DNA of 43,862 nucleotides, from assembly GCF_900176655.1 (NCBI RefSeq), contig NZ_LT838843.1, positions 85,733 to 129,594 of the forward strand, written 5' to 3'. Numbering within the stretch: position 1 is the first letter of the stretch; each line of letters begins with the position of its first letter. The DNA is from Collinsella vaginalis. Lineage in GTDB: Bacteria; Actinomycetota; Coriobacteriia; Coriobacteriales; Coriobacteriaceae. A model generated the notes under the pieces. That model saw nothing but the letters and a program-made list of their open reading frames with translations, was not told where the DNA came from and made no database searches. The position numbers and the translations under genes are program-made. Below, piece by piece: positions 16,299 to 24,529 of the stretch.

Positions 16299-16805
16299 AT
16301 GGACGAAGGTTACCGACATATCGCGCATGGGTTTGACCCGCTGTACAACGCGGGGTCGCGGATCCTTGTGCTCGGCTCGTTTCCGAGCGTGATATCCCGG
16401 GCTGACGGCTTCTACTACGCCAACCCGCAAAACCGGTTCTGGCGTGTGATCGCCACCTGCTTGGATGCTCCCGTCCCAGAGAATAATGATGCCAAACGCC
16501 GCCTCCTGCTTGAGCACGGTATCGCATTATGGGACGTGATCGAGAGCTGTGATATCAAAGGCTCAAGCGACGCCAGCATCAAGAACGTCGTTCCCGCGTC
16601 TGTGGAGCGCATCACGACGGCAGCGCCGATTGAGGCCGTGATCTGCAACGGCGGAACATCGGGCCGTTTGTATGCCAGGCATCTTCAGGCGAAAACCGGG
16701 ATCAAAGCCCAGATCCTGCCGTCGACAAGTCCGGCGAATGCGGCCTGGTCGCTCGAACGCTTGATTGAACGCTGGGGCTCTTACTTGAGTGCCTATCTGC
16801 GGTAA
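16299..16805 (+). CDS. DNA-deoxyinosine glycosylase (Mug/UDG superfamily)
   Basis: A 168-residue base-excision repair enzyme of the hypoxanthine-DNA glycosylase subfamily of uracil-DNA glycosylases. Motif 1 is LVLGSFPSVIS, followed by YYANPQNRFWRVI, GIALWDVIESCDIKGSSDASI and the C-terminal LPSTSPANAAWS, which corresponds to the family's SPANA motif. It would excise hypoxanthine (deaminated adenine) or uracil. No proper ribosome binding site precedes the ATG. A -10-like TACAGT (16286-16291) sits 7 nt before it, so a leaderless transcript is possible. An in-frame ATG at 16281 is the alternative start. Confidence 0.85.
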   Translation: MDEGYRHIAHGFDPLYNAGSRILVLGSFPSVISRADGFYYANPQNRFWRVIATCLDAPVPENNDAKRRLLLEHGIALWDVIESCDIKGSSDASIKNVVPASVERITTAAPIEAVICNGGTSGRLYARHLQAKTGIKAQILPSTSPANAAWSLERLIERWGSYLSAYLR

Positions 16806-17571
16806 AAAAGTACGTGGTATGGGTGCGGCCTTGCGCTATGGGATACACGGGGGTGCACAGCGCTCGGGCATGTGCCGGCGTGCGGGGTCGCAGCTGGTCT
16901 CGGGTGCTGATGCCGAACGGTTGGCAGTAGGTGACGTGGGCGGCCTTCCATTTTTCAGGCAGTATGCACCTTAGACGGCTCGAGATTTGAGCATGCGGCA
17001 GCGTGAAATTCAGCCGCTGCGGCTCGCTTAGTAGAAAATGTCAGATCTGAGTCTATACACGGCGTTTCTTGACTTCCGATGGCAATTTCTGTTCAAGCTC
17101 GCATCTATGAAGCTTTATATAAGTTACTTTTTCATGTAAATGTAATCGATCTATGCCGTGAAGAGGCGCTGAGGTACAAGCGTCAGGGCGAGAATGACGC
17201 AGATCTGACATTTTCTACTAGTCAGATCCGAGTCGGAAAATATAAGAACCTAAATATTTAATATTCTATATAAAATATTAGAAAAATATAATATTTCGTC
17301 GTGGGTGCGTGGAGGATAAGAAGCGAGCGAGGGCTGCCCTTAGAAATGGTGCGAGAATGCGCCGAGTGGAGCGCGCTCGCGGCTGAGCGCGGCCACGGTG
17401 TGGTCACGGAAGAAGCCAGAATCGGCCACGGAGGAGGCAAGAGCTGGCAGAGCTAGCCACGGAGGAGACAAGAGCCGACCACGGAACGCTGCACCCCAGA
17501 GCCTGAACACATGGTATGAGTCAGGGTTTATGAGTCCAGTTCTGGGGCGCAGCTCGAACGTGGAAGCGTCT
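16806..17571. other. 766-base gap between convergent genes, with element D and a CCACGG array
   Basis: It contains palindromic element D and, downstream, five (C/T)CACGG motifs at 17393, 17404, 17426, 17457 and 17479 inside imperfect 22- and 31-nt repeats. A 60-codon open frame (17079-17261) crosses the element's right arm and has no ribosome binding site, so I do not call it. The stretch 17241-17300 is very AT-rich. Confidence 0.5.
17029..17220. repeat. palindromic element D: 21-bp perfect inverted arms
   Basis: The left arm TA + GTAGAAAATGTCAGATCTG (17029-17049) is exactly complemented at 17200-17220, after which GTC pairs again beyond one mismatch on the inner side. A third partial copy, GTCAGATCCGAGTC, lies directly outside the right arm (17221-17234). 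The interior of about 150 nt is AT-rich with no gene, and shows a smaller inverted pair CACGGC/GCCGTG. It lies between two convergent genes. Confidence 0.82.
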
Positions 17572-17895
17572 TTACATGTTGCTCAAGGTCACGGCCGTTC
17601 CGCTCGCGGTTACCATGAGCATGCCGCCGTTGCCCAGCGTCTCGTAATCCACATCAACGCCCACCACCGCATGGGCGCCGAGCGCCGCGGCACGCTGGCA
17701 CATCTCATCGATCGCGTTGTTACGGGCGGCGAGCAGCTCGTTCTCGTAGCTCTTGCTGCGCCCACCGACAAGGTTGCAGATTCCCGCCGCGAAGTCCTTG
17801 AACATGTCGACACCGCTGATGACCTCGCCAAATACAATCCCCTTATATGAGGTGATCTGGCGTCCGTCTACGCTGTGAGTTGTGGTCACGATCAT
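17572..17895 (-). CDS. YbjQ family protein (UPF0145, putative heavy-metal-binding)
   Basis: A 107-residue protein covering the whole YbjQ_1 domain: [28 protein letters not shown], then [37 protein letters not shown] and the C-terminal [11 protein letters not shown]. Members form a pentameric ring in known structures, but their role is not established. GAAGGGAG precedes the ATG. It is monocistronic. Confidence 0.88.
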   Translation of the reverse strand: MIVTTTHSVDGRQITSYKGIVFGEVISGVDMFKDFAAGICNLVGGRSKSYENELLAARNNAIDEMCQRAAALGAHAVVGVDVDYETLGNGGMLMVTASGTAVTLSNM

Positions 17896-18103
17896 GAGCG
17901 CTCCCTTCGGGTCTCAGGGGGCACCATCATGACACCATGCTGAAGCTGCCTGTTTAGGCCGCTTCTTCAGGCCGCAGGCACCGCCCCGTGGTTTCTTCAA
18001 AGTATAAAGGGCGATGCTTGGACCTTCGTAAGCGCTCGGTATGCGTGGGTATATTTTCGGCGACCGACCGCGCACGCGCGGACCTGATACCAAGGAGGCC
18101 ACC

Positions 18104-18343
18104 ATGGCAACGTCATACGAGCTCTACTACCGTCCCACCTGTCCGTTCTGCCGCAAGGTCCTGAACTTCATGGAGCAGAACAGCGTCGAGCTCCCGCTGT
18201 GCAACATCTCATCTGATGACAGCGCCCGAGCTGAGCTTGAGCGCGTCGGCGGCAAGGTGCAGGTACCCTGCCTCTTCATCGACGGCAAGCCGCTCTATGA
18301 GTCTGACGACATCATCACCTACTTGAAGGAGAACGTCGCGTAA
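18104..18343 (+). CDS. glutaredoxin-like protein
   Basis: A 79-residue thioredoxin-fold protein: strand YELYYRPTCPFCRKVLNFM with the CPFC redox motif at residues 13-16, the cis-proline in GGKVQVPCLFID, and the C-terminal helix ESDDIITYLKE. The size is that of a minimal glutaredoxin or the N-terminal GST domain. It would reduce disulfides or mixed disulfides. The donor in this organism is unknown. AAGGAGG is 6 nt upstream of the ATG. A terminator follows 31 nt after the stop, so it is a single-gene unit. Confidence 0.9.
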   Translation: MATSYELYYRPTCPFCRKVLNFMEQNSVELPLCNISSDDSARAELERVGGKVQVPCLFIDGKPLYESDDIITYLKENVA

Positions 18344-18374
18344 GACGCTGTTTCCCAAGTTTGCAACCTGAATG

Positions 18375-18412
18375 CGCCCCCGTCCGGGCATCCGGGCGGG
18401 GGCGGCTTTGTC
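18375..18412 (+). terminator. terminator of the glutaredoxin gene
   Basis: CGCCCCCGTCCGG pairs with CCGGGCGGGGGCG across a short loop (18375-18403) and is followed by GCTTTGTCT. A strong stem with a weak T-tract. Confidence 0.7.
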
Positions 18413-18663
18413 TGAGAACATATTCCGTGTCCGCATGTGGAATGGCGCCAGCTCAGAGGCCCCAAAGGCTACGCTGGCAGCGGAGGATCCATGATGAAGC
18501 AGCGCTGGTTAACAAGCACCGGTGTCAAGGAGATCAGTGTGCCGAAGCTCATGCGCAACGTAGGGCTGAGGAGATCGGCGCACCGGACTCCAAGGCTTTA
18601 GCAGCGCCGAAAAAGGGCAGCGGGCCGACGTCCATGCGTGATGTCCGTCGACCCGTCCCGCTT
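18413..18663. other. short gap with possible TetR-gene remnant
   Basis: An open frame at 18491-18601, preceded by GGAGG, reads MMKQRWLTSTGVKEISVPKL and then MRNVGL. This resembles the HTH of TetR regulators, but it diverges after GL and stops. The next frame gives IGAPDSKALAA, like the sequence that normally follows in TetR proteins. Possibly a decayed gene fragment. The evidence is thin. Confidence 0.25.
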
Positions 18664-19620
18664 CTACAGCGGGCAGACGTTCTCCGGTGTGCCGGCGGCC
18701 CAGGCAGAGACATTCCCGAACTCGATCACGGCGCGCCGCGCCATGGCCTCCTCGGTAAGGAAAGCGACGTGCGGTGTGAAGATGGTGTTCGGGGCCTTCA
18801 ACAGGGCGTAGTCCGCATCGATGGGCGGCTCGGCGTCGAAGACATCGATGCCGGCCCCGGCGATTCGCCCTTCGGTGAGGGCCTGGGCGAGCGCATCGTT
18901 GCCGACGATCGCCCCACGCGCGCAGTTGATGAAGACAGCATCGGGCTTCATCTGAGCGATCTTATCAGCATCGAAGCTCTTGCGCGTCGCGTCATTCAGG
19001 GGAAGGTGCAGCGAGACGATGTCGCTCTCGTGCAGCAGCGTTTCGAGGTCGACGTGCTCGATGCCGGCAGCCGTGGCCTCCGGGTTCTCGTGGCGGGCGT
19101 AACCGAGCACCCGCGCGCCAAAGGCGCTGAAGAGCCGCCCCGCCCGCGTGCCGATATGGCCCGTGCCCACGATGCCCACCGTCTTCCCGGCGATCTCACG
19201 ACCCGTGAGGCCGGCGTTCGTCCCGCAGCCGCGCACCGCGGCATCGCCGGCGGCCACCTGGCGCAGAACGTCGATGGCAAGGCCCACGGTGAGCTCGGCC
19301 ACGGCGACATCGGAGTAGCCGGCGCAGTTGCAGACCGTGATTCCACGCTCACGGCAGACATCGAGTGCCACATGGTCGATGCCCGTGAAGGCGACGGCGA
19401 TCATCTTGAGGTCGGGAAGCGCGCGGATGACCTCAGCCGGCAGCGGGTTGTTCGCGATCATGACGACCTCGGCACCGGCAGCCCGCCGGGTGAGCTCGGC
19501 CGGGTCGGTGGTCTTCGTATCGAAGGACGTGAAGCTGTGTCCTGCCTCCATGAGGGGGCGTGCGAGCTCTTGGACTCGCTCAGCGCTGATGCCGAGGGGT
19601 TCGAGTAGCGCGATGTGCAT
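18664..19620 (-). CDS. D-isomer-specific 2-hydroxyacid dehydrogenase
   Basis: A 318-residue NAD-dependent dehydrogenase. The nucleotide fold is marked by TVGIVGTGHIGTRAGRLFSA. The catalytic residues are Arg in NCARGAIV, Glu in DVFDAEPP and His in TPHVAFLTEEA. It interconverts a 2-oxoacid and a D-2-hydroxyacid (phosphoglycerate, glyoxylate/hydroxypyruvate or lactate types). The sequence does not settle which. GGAG lies 7 nt before the ATG at 19620. The gene follows the ureide-cluster hydrolase by 91 nt on the same strand and might be read through from it, with glyoxylate-type substrates being a plausible link. Confidence 0.88.
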   Translation of the reverse strand: MHIALLEPLGISAERVQELARPLMEAGHSFTSFDTKTTDPAELTRRAAGAEVVMIANNPLPAEVIRALPDLKMIAVAFTGIDHVALDVCRERGITVCNCAGYSDVAVAELTVGLAIDVLRQVAAGDAAVRGCGTNAGLTGREIAGKTVGIVGTGHIGTRAGRLFSAFGARVLGYARHENPEATAAGIEHVDLETLLHESDIVSLHLPLNDATRKSFDADKIAQMKPDAVFINCARGAIVGNDALAQALTEGRIAGAGIDVFDAEPPIDADYALLKAPNTIFTPHVAFLTEEAMARRAVIEFGNVSAWAAGTPENVCPL

Positions 19621-19711
19621 GATGCTCTCCAATCAGTTGCGGTGCGTGCGGTTGCATGTCGACGGTCACTTGCAGGATACCTGTCGGTCCGGGTTGGCCT
19701 CAACGGCTCCC

Positions 19712-20635
19712 CTACGCAGGCGAATCATGCGGACGCGGTGGGGGAGCGGACTCGTCGTCATGGACAATTTCGTCGAGGAACGCCAAGGCCGCTGCATACG
19801 CCCTAACGCCTGCCGGGTTAGTCGTATCGCGGTCGAAGTCATGCTCCAGATAGTAGACCTGATGCATACGAGCGCGTGGTGCGGTGCGGGCGAGGCGCTT
19901 GGACACGCCGAGTGGCACGTCTTCATCGCCGGTGCTCGCGGTGATGAAGAGGGGAGGGAGCGCGGCGATGTCTACGGCCGTAAGTGAGAGCGCGTCCAGG
20001 TCGTCCAGATCCACGCCGAGCAGCTCCGGCCAGCGGCCCGTCTGCCGTGCATGCACGTAGAGGCCGAAGCGGGTCGCCTTGGGCCCGGCGGTCACATACG
20101 GCCCCTCAGCAGGCGAAGATCCAGGGGCACCGGCCAGTCGGTCCGCCAGCTCCCGTGAGACCGGGGGCATCGCCGCATAGTGCGGGGACACCGAGGCGAC
20201 AAAGGACTCGCGCAGGTCGTAGTACCCGTAGAAGTCCCAGATGGCAAACGGCCTCATCGCACCACGGCGCGCGAGCCGCGCGGCGACCATGAGCGCAAGG
20301 TACCCGCCGGCGGACCGGCCAAAGAGCGCGTACCGGCTGCAGCCGAGCACCGGAAACAGCCTGTCGGCAACCTCGCCCACCGCAGCCTCGGCAACATCAA
20401 CGATCCGGGGGAGGGGGCACTCGGGTGCGAGCGGGTAATCGAGAGCCACAAGCGCATGGCCGGTACCCGTGATCTGGCGGATATACGCTTCCGGCAGGTC
20501 GTCGCGCTCACCGTAGAGGAATCCGCCCCCGTGCAGGTAGATGATCGCGATCCCCGATGCAGCGACGTCCTCGGCGGCAGGATGCACGGTGGCACCGAGG
20601 GCCCCATCGAGCAGTGTGACGTTCTCAGGCACCAT
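19712..20635 (-). CDS. alpha/beta hydrolase (HSL/acetylesterase family)
   Basis: A 307-residue hydrolase with the oxyanion-hole HGGG at residues 35-38, nucleophile Ser108 in FGRSAGGY, acidic residue in TASTGDEDVP and His in YYLEHDFDRD. It hydrolyses small acyl esters. The start at 20635 has GGAGG 7 nt upstream and lies inside the last codons of the PucR gene (11-nt overlap), so the two are translationally coupled. This ties it to the ureide cluster, although no ester hydrolysis is needed in the known allantoate pathway. Confidence 0.88.
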   Translation of the reverse strand: MVPENVTLLDGALGATVHPAAEDVAASGIAIIYLHGGGFLYGERDDLPEAYIRQITGTGHALVALDYPLAPECPLPRIVDVAEAAVGEVADRLFPVLGCSRYALFGRSAGGYLALMVAARLARRGAMRPFAIWDFYGYYDLRESFVASVSPHYAAMPPVSRELADRLAGAPGSSPAEGPYVTAGPKATRFGLYVHARQTGRWPELLGVDLDDLDALSLTAVDIAALPPLFITASTGDEDVPLGVSKRLARTAPRARMHQVYYLEHDFDRDTTNPAGVRAYAAALAFLDEIVHDDESAPPPRPHDSPA

Positions 20636-22241
20636 GGCGGGCCTCCGATTCCGGGGAGCCGATGAGCCGGTAGATGCGCCCGGCGAGCGCGATCTGCAGG
20701 CGGTCGTCGGGGTTGTGCAGATCGAGCCCGAAGAGCTCGGCGATGCGCCCCGCGCGGTAGCGCACGGTCTTGGGGTGCACGAAGAGGACGCGGGCGCTCT
20801 CGTGGTAGTTGAGGTTCTCCTCGCAGAGCGTGAGCGCCGTGCGGAAGAGGTCCGCCGACTCATTGCGCAGGCGCTCGACACGCGGGTCGACGAAGCTGGC
20901 GAGATGCCCCATGTCGTGCACTTGCATGAAGATCTTGTAGATGCCGAGGTCGTCGTAGCTCATGACGGCGCGCGGGTAGCGGTCGCCGTCGAAGAAGCGC
21001 ACGATATCCAAGACCTCGCTGTTCAGACGCGCCAACTCATCGCGGCCGCCGATCGAGCTGATGGCGGCGAGGTGGTTCAGGTCGGTGGCGTTCGGCAGGG
21101 AGCCGAGCTCCGACAGGATGTCGCTGATGACCTGCGTCTTGAAGCGCCCCTCCTCGGTCCGGAAATTGTGGATGAACGTGATGCGGTCGTTCGCCTCGAA
21201 GTAGGCGAAGTCACGGCAGATCATCGCGATGCGCTGGCGCACCGTGCGCAGAATCTCCTCGTAACGGTCACGGAGGGCGCGCCCGCTCTCGATCCGCACC
21301 TGCAGGATCTCGTAGAGCGGGTGCTCGCCGATGCCGAGCTCCTCGGTTGCGAGCGCCACCTCGGACTCGCCCTTGACCTGGCCGAGCAACAGGTCGTGCG
21401 CGAGGTTGTTGTGCCGGAAGAAGACCTTGCGTTTCACGGCGTTCTGCTTCAGGACCTCCATCTGCAGCAGGCTGATCACGTTCTCGGTCGCCATGATGTC
21501 GATGGCGGTGAGGTCACTGCTCACCGCATGGATCACGAGGTAGTAATCGTGGTCGTCCGAGCTGGGGATCCGCGCCGCCGTCGCCCAGCGCGTCGCGTCG
21601 CCGCAGGTGAGCACCGCGTCGAAGTACTGGTTCGAGCGGTAGCGGCCAGGCTTCATCGTCGTGAGCTTTGAGATGGCGTACTCGCCGAGGCCAGGGTCGG
21701 TGGAGATCCGGCGGCCCTTGGTGGCGTCCAGGAAGGTGAGGTTCGCATGGATGATGCTCCTGAGGCGGAGGAGGATCTGCAGGACGCTCGGGCGCTCGAG
21801 GGCGAAGGCCATGGTCTGGCGGTGCACTTCGAAAAACCGGTTCAGCAGCGTCAGGTTCGAATCGAGGACGTGGCCGAGGACATCGAGGAGCAGGGACTCG
21901 TAGCTCGTGTTCTTCCCGATCAGGATCAGTGGGATCTGATGCTGATCACAGAGCTCCACCATGCGCGCGGGCGGGTCGGCGAGGAGCCGCTCAGGCTTGA
22001 AGACGATGGCGCTGATCCCTATCCGGGCGACCTCGCTGAAGAAGGAAACGAGGTCCTCGTCTGAGAGCACGTCGAGCGCGTAGAAGCTCGTGATGAGCAT
22101 CTGCCCTTCGCGGCCCCAGGACTCGATATCCGTCGCCTCGAGCACCATGGCCGAGGTCACCTGTCGCCCGCTGCCGGCCGCACCGGCGACGATGTGCGCC
22201 CCTTCAAACGAGGGGAGCTGGAGCACCTCGGATACGTTCAT
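20625..22241 (-). CDS. PucR-family transcriptional regulator of purine/ureide catabolism
   Basis: A 538-residue regulator. Residues 1-125 are the PucR N-terminal domain (VSEVLQLPSFEGAHIVAGAA, MLITSFYAL, IGISAIVFKPER, HQIPLILIG). The C-terminus has the PucR-type HTH (NLNYHESARVLFVHPKTVRYR, FGLDLHNPDDRLQIALAGRI). In Bacillus subtilis PucR activates purine and allantoin genes in response to pathway intermediates. The location inside this allantoate cluster strongly suggests the same role here, acting on the divergent control region at 25757-26005. GGGAGG precedes the ATG. Confidence 0.92.
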   Translation of the reverse strand: MNVSEVLQLPSFEGAHIVAGAAGSGRQVTSAMVLEATDIESWGREGQMLITSFYALDVLSDEDLVSFFSEVARIGISAIVFKPERLLADPPARMVELCDQHQIPLILIGKNTSYESLLLDVLGHVLDSNLTLLNRFFEVHRQTMAFALERPSVLQILLRLRSIIHANLTFLDATKGRRISTDPGLGEYAISKLTTMKPGRYRSNQYFDAVLTCGDATRWATAARIPSSDDHDYYLVIHAVSSDLTAIDIMATENVISLLQMEVLKQNAVKRKVFFRHNNLAHDLLLGQVKGESEVALATEELGIGEHPLYEILQVRIESGRALRDRYEEILRTVRQRIAMICRDFAYFEANDRITFIHNFRTEEGRFKTQVISDILSELGSLPNATDLNHLAAISSIGGRDELARLNSEVLDIVRFFDGDRYPRAVMSYDDLGIYKIFMQVHDMGHLASFVDPRVERLRNESADLFRTALTLCEENLNYHESARVLFVHPKTVRYRAGRIAELFGLDLHNPDDRLQIALAGRIYRLIGSPESEARHGA

Positions 22242-22291
22242 ACTGACCTCCCTGAGAACGGCGGACGCATCTGGTTGCGCTGCCGTGGAAC

Positions 22292-22334
22292 GGCAGAGGC
22301 CGCCCTGCGCGCGAGCGACAAGGCGGCCTCTGCC
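22292..22334. other. strong intercistronic hairpin between allE and pucR
   Basis: GGCAGAGGCCGCC (22292-22304) and its perfect complement (22322-22334) form a 13-bp stem with a 17-nt loop, with no T-run. It is likely an mRNA processing or stability hairpin, or a leaky terminator lowering pucR expression. Confidence 0.6.
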
Positions 22335-22349
22335 TACGATGACGTGCGC

Positions 22350-23138
22350 TTACAGCGTGACGTCGCGGTTGCAGTCCTTGGAGTAGATGTAGGCGAACTC
22401 CTCGTCGCGGCCGATGCCGTAGGCCGCCTGCGGGCAGTAGGCGCCCATGTAGAGGTAGTCGCCTTTCTTGACGGGCAGCCACTGGTCCTCGAGGACGTAC
22501 ATACCCTCGCCGGAGTAGATGTAGGCCCCGTGCTCCTGGAAATGCGTCTCGATGTAGCCATGGCAGGAGCCGGGCTTGAAGGAGAGGATGTGCATGTTCA
22601 TATCGAAGCCGAGGTTGGTGGCGGAGGGCAGGAAGTCCTTCACGCGGACATCGGACATGCCCTCGTAGTCAACCCACTCGACATCGTTGATGTTGCCGAT
22701 GACGGTGTGGGCCTCGTGCCCCTCGAGCGGCTCGTAGAGGCGCTTGTACATGAAGCCGCGGGCATCGCCCTCCCCGACGTTCTCGAAGAAGATCCGCTTG
22801 CCCTCGGGCACGTAGATGTAGCCGCCGTCGGTGACGGTCTGCTCATCGGCGCCGTCGGAGACCTTCACGGTGCCGTTGAAAATGTAGAGGAAGAGCTCCT
22901 CGCCGGCGCGACCCCAGCCCTGGGTGTTCTTGCCGCCCTCGTGGATGGTGATCAGGTAGTCGGCAAAGCTGCCGCCGAGCTTCGGCGAGCCGAGGATGGT
23001 GATGTCGCAGTTCTCAAAGCCGGGGATGGTGTTCTTCACGCAGCCGTCGGGCTCGATGACAGCCCAGTTGCGCTTCACCACCGAGCGGTTCTGAAGCAGG
23101 TCGTCGCGGTATCCAGTAACGTTGTTCAGGTAACCCAT
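22350..23138 (-). CDS. allE: (S)-ureidoglycine aminohydrolase
   Basis: A 262-residue bicupin closely resembling E. coli AllE from end to end, including MGYLNNVTGYRDDLL, VKNTIPGFENCD, GFDMNMHILSFKPG, then HGYIETHFQEHGAYIYSGEG, PVKKGDYLYMGAYCPQ and the terminal IYSKDCNRDV. The Mn-binding His/Glu set lies in HGYIETHFQEHG. It converts (S)-ureidoglycine to (S)-ureidoglycolate and ammonia, the step after allantoate amidohydrolase. AAAGGA is about 7 nt before the ATG. It lies between the MFS carrier and pucR in the leftward operon. Confidence 0.95.
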   Translation of the reverse strand: MGYLNNVTGYRDDLLQNRSVVKRNWAVIEPDGCVKNTIPGFENCDITILGSPKLGGSFADYLITIHEGGKNTQGWGRAGEELFLYIFNGTVKVSDGADEQTVTDGGYIYVPEGKRIFFENVGEGDARGFMYKRLYEPLEGHEAHTVIGNINDVEWVDYEGMSDVRVKDFLPSATNLGFDMNMHILSFKPGSCHGYIETHFQEHGAYIYSGEGMYVLEDQWLPVKKGDYLYMGAYCPQAAYGIGRDEEFAYIYSKDCNRDVTL

Positions 23139-23177
23139 GTGCGATTCCTTTCGTTCGTGGGGGTTATCGTGCAGAAT

Positions 23178-23209
23178 GCCGCCGCGTCCCCGGGAAGGTG
23201 CGCGGCGGC
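23178..23209. other. intercistronic hairpin between the MFS carrier gene and allE
   Basis: GCCGCCGCG (23178-23186) and CGCGGCGGC (23201-23209) form a perfect 9-bp G/C stem with a 14-nt loop and no T-run. The position resembles that of the hairpin between allE and pucR, which suggests post-transcriptional tuning within the operon. Confidence 0.55.
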
Positions 23210-23233
23210 GGAGAGTAGTGAGCTTTCGCAGCC

Positions 23234-24499
23234 TTACGCAGCAGCGACCGCAGCCTTGCTCTTGGCGTTGGTGAGCACGAAGAGGACCGTGCCGACCGCG
23301 AGCAGAGCCGCCCCGACGTAGAAGCCGAGCTCGCCAGAGCCGGTCGCATCAATGATAGCGCCGGTGAGCGCAGGCGCGACAACTGAAGACGCCATGCCGA
23401 AGAAGTTGAAGACACCGAGGGTGGTGGCAACGGACTTCGGATCAGCCTGGTCAGACATGTAGGAGATGAGGACCGGGTCAACGGCGAGCTTACCGAGCAG
23501 GCCGTAGAGCAGCAGGATGGCCGCGAGGATGCCAGCGTTCGGGGCGAACATGGAGACGGCGACGAGGACGAAGGCGCAGATCTCGAGGAAGATGATGATG
23601 AAGTTCTTCTTGTCGCGCTTCTTGTCCGAGATGCGGGAGAAGAGCAGGGCGCCCGGGATGGCGGTGACTGAGATCATCGAGACGATGAGGCCGATCAGGC
23701 CGCCGGTGATGCCGCGCTCCGTCTCAAGGAAGGAGGGGAGCCAGGTCACGATCATGTAGTACGCATAGCAGGTGCAGAAGTACAGGACGTAGCAGGCGAT
23801 GAAGCGGAGGCTGAAGAGGCGGGGCTTGACGGTGGGAGCGGTCTCGACCACAGTGTCCGCCTTGCTGGCGGCAGCCGCCGCGGCCTGGCCGCCCTCACGC
23901 AGGGCCCGCTTCTCGGCCATGTTGTCCTTGAGCGCGATGGCGTACCAGATGACCATGAAGGTGATCAGGCCAGCGGAGATGAACACCATGGTCTGCCAGG
24001 GGAGGTGCAGCTGCTTGACGATGAAGCTCGAGCCCGTCATACCGAGGATCATACCGAGCGCGGAGCCCGAGTTCACGATAGCGGTGCCCACGCCCTTCTT
24101 GTCGGCGGGGACATGCTGGGTGGTGAGGGAGAAGGCGGCGCCGTAGTACACACCGCAGCCCACGCCGGCGAGCACGCTACCAAGGTAGATGGTGGAGAGG
24201 CTCGAGGCGGTTGCGATCAGGAAGGCGCCCGCGGCGAAGACGATGAAGCCGGGGATGAGGACGCGTTTCTGGCCGAAGTGGTCGACGAGCCAGCCAGATG
24301 GGATCTGGAGCGCCGTGTAGCCAAAGAAGTAGCAGCTCGAGATCAGACCCATGGCGGCATTCGTCTGCTCGCCGATCGTGCCCTGGATCTCGCTGTACAC
24401 AGGCGAGAGCATCGAGCGGTAGACCCAGATGACGACCCATCCGAGGCAGAAGGTGAATATGATGCGCTTCCAGTAGTTCTTTCCATACATGTCGGCCAT
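23234..24499 (-). CDS. MFS transporter, probably ureide (allantoate/allantoin) uptake
   Basis: A 421-residue protein with 12 predicted helices in two halves. They are separated by a long polar loop near residues 198-230 (KDNMAEKRALREGGQAAAAA). MFS motif A is WLVDHFGQKRVLIPG between helices 2 and 3. The overall pattern (FFGYTALQIPSGWLVDHFGQ) resembles the anion:cation symporter (ACS) group, which carries organic anions, including allantoate-type permeases. Its place between allC and allE makes allantoate or a related ureide the likely substrate. The specificity is inferred from context only. Confidence 0.85.
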   Translation of the reverse strand: MADMYGKNYWKRIIFTFCLGWVVIWVYRSMLSPVYSEIQGTIGEQTNAAMGLISSCYFFGYTALQIPSGWLVDHFGQKRVLIPGFIVFAAGAFLIATASSLSTIYLGSVLAGVGCGVYYGAAFSLTTQHVPADKKGVGTAIVNSGSALGMILGMTGSSFIVKQLHLPWQTMVFISAGLITFMVIWYAIALKDNMAEKRALREGGQAAAAAASKADTVVETAPTVKPRLFSLRFIACYVLYFCTCYAYYMIVTWLPSFLETERGITGGLIGLIVSMISVTAIPGALLFSRISDKKRDKKNFIIIFLEICAFVLVAVSMFAPNAGILAAILLLYGLLGKLAVDPVLISYMSDQADPKSVATTLGVFNFFGMASSVVAPALTGAIIDATGSGELGFYVGAALLAVGTVLFVLTNAKSKAAVAAA

Positions 24500-24529
24500 T
24501 GAAGGACCCCTTTCAGTTCGTGATCAGTG

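Noticed and set aside
17079..17261. 60-codon ORF inside and beyond element D
   Set aside because: It has no ribosome binding site, runs across the right arm of the palindrome, and resembles no family.
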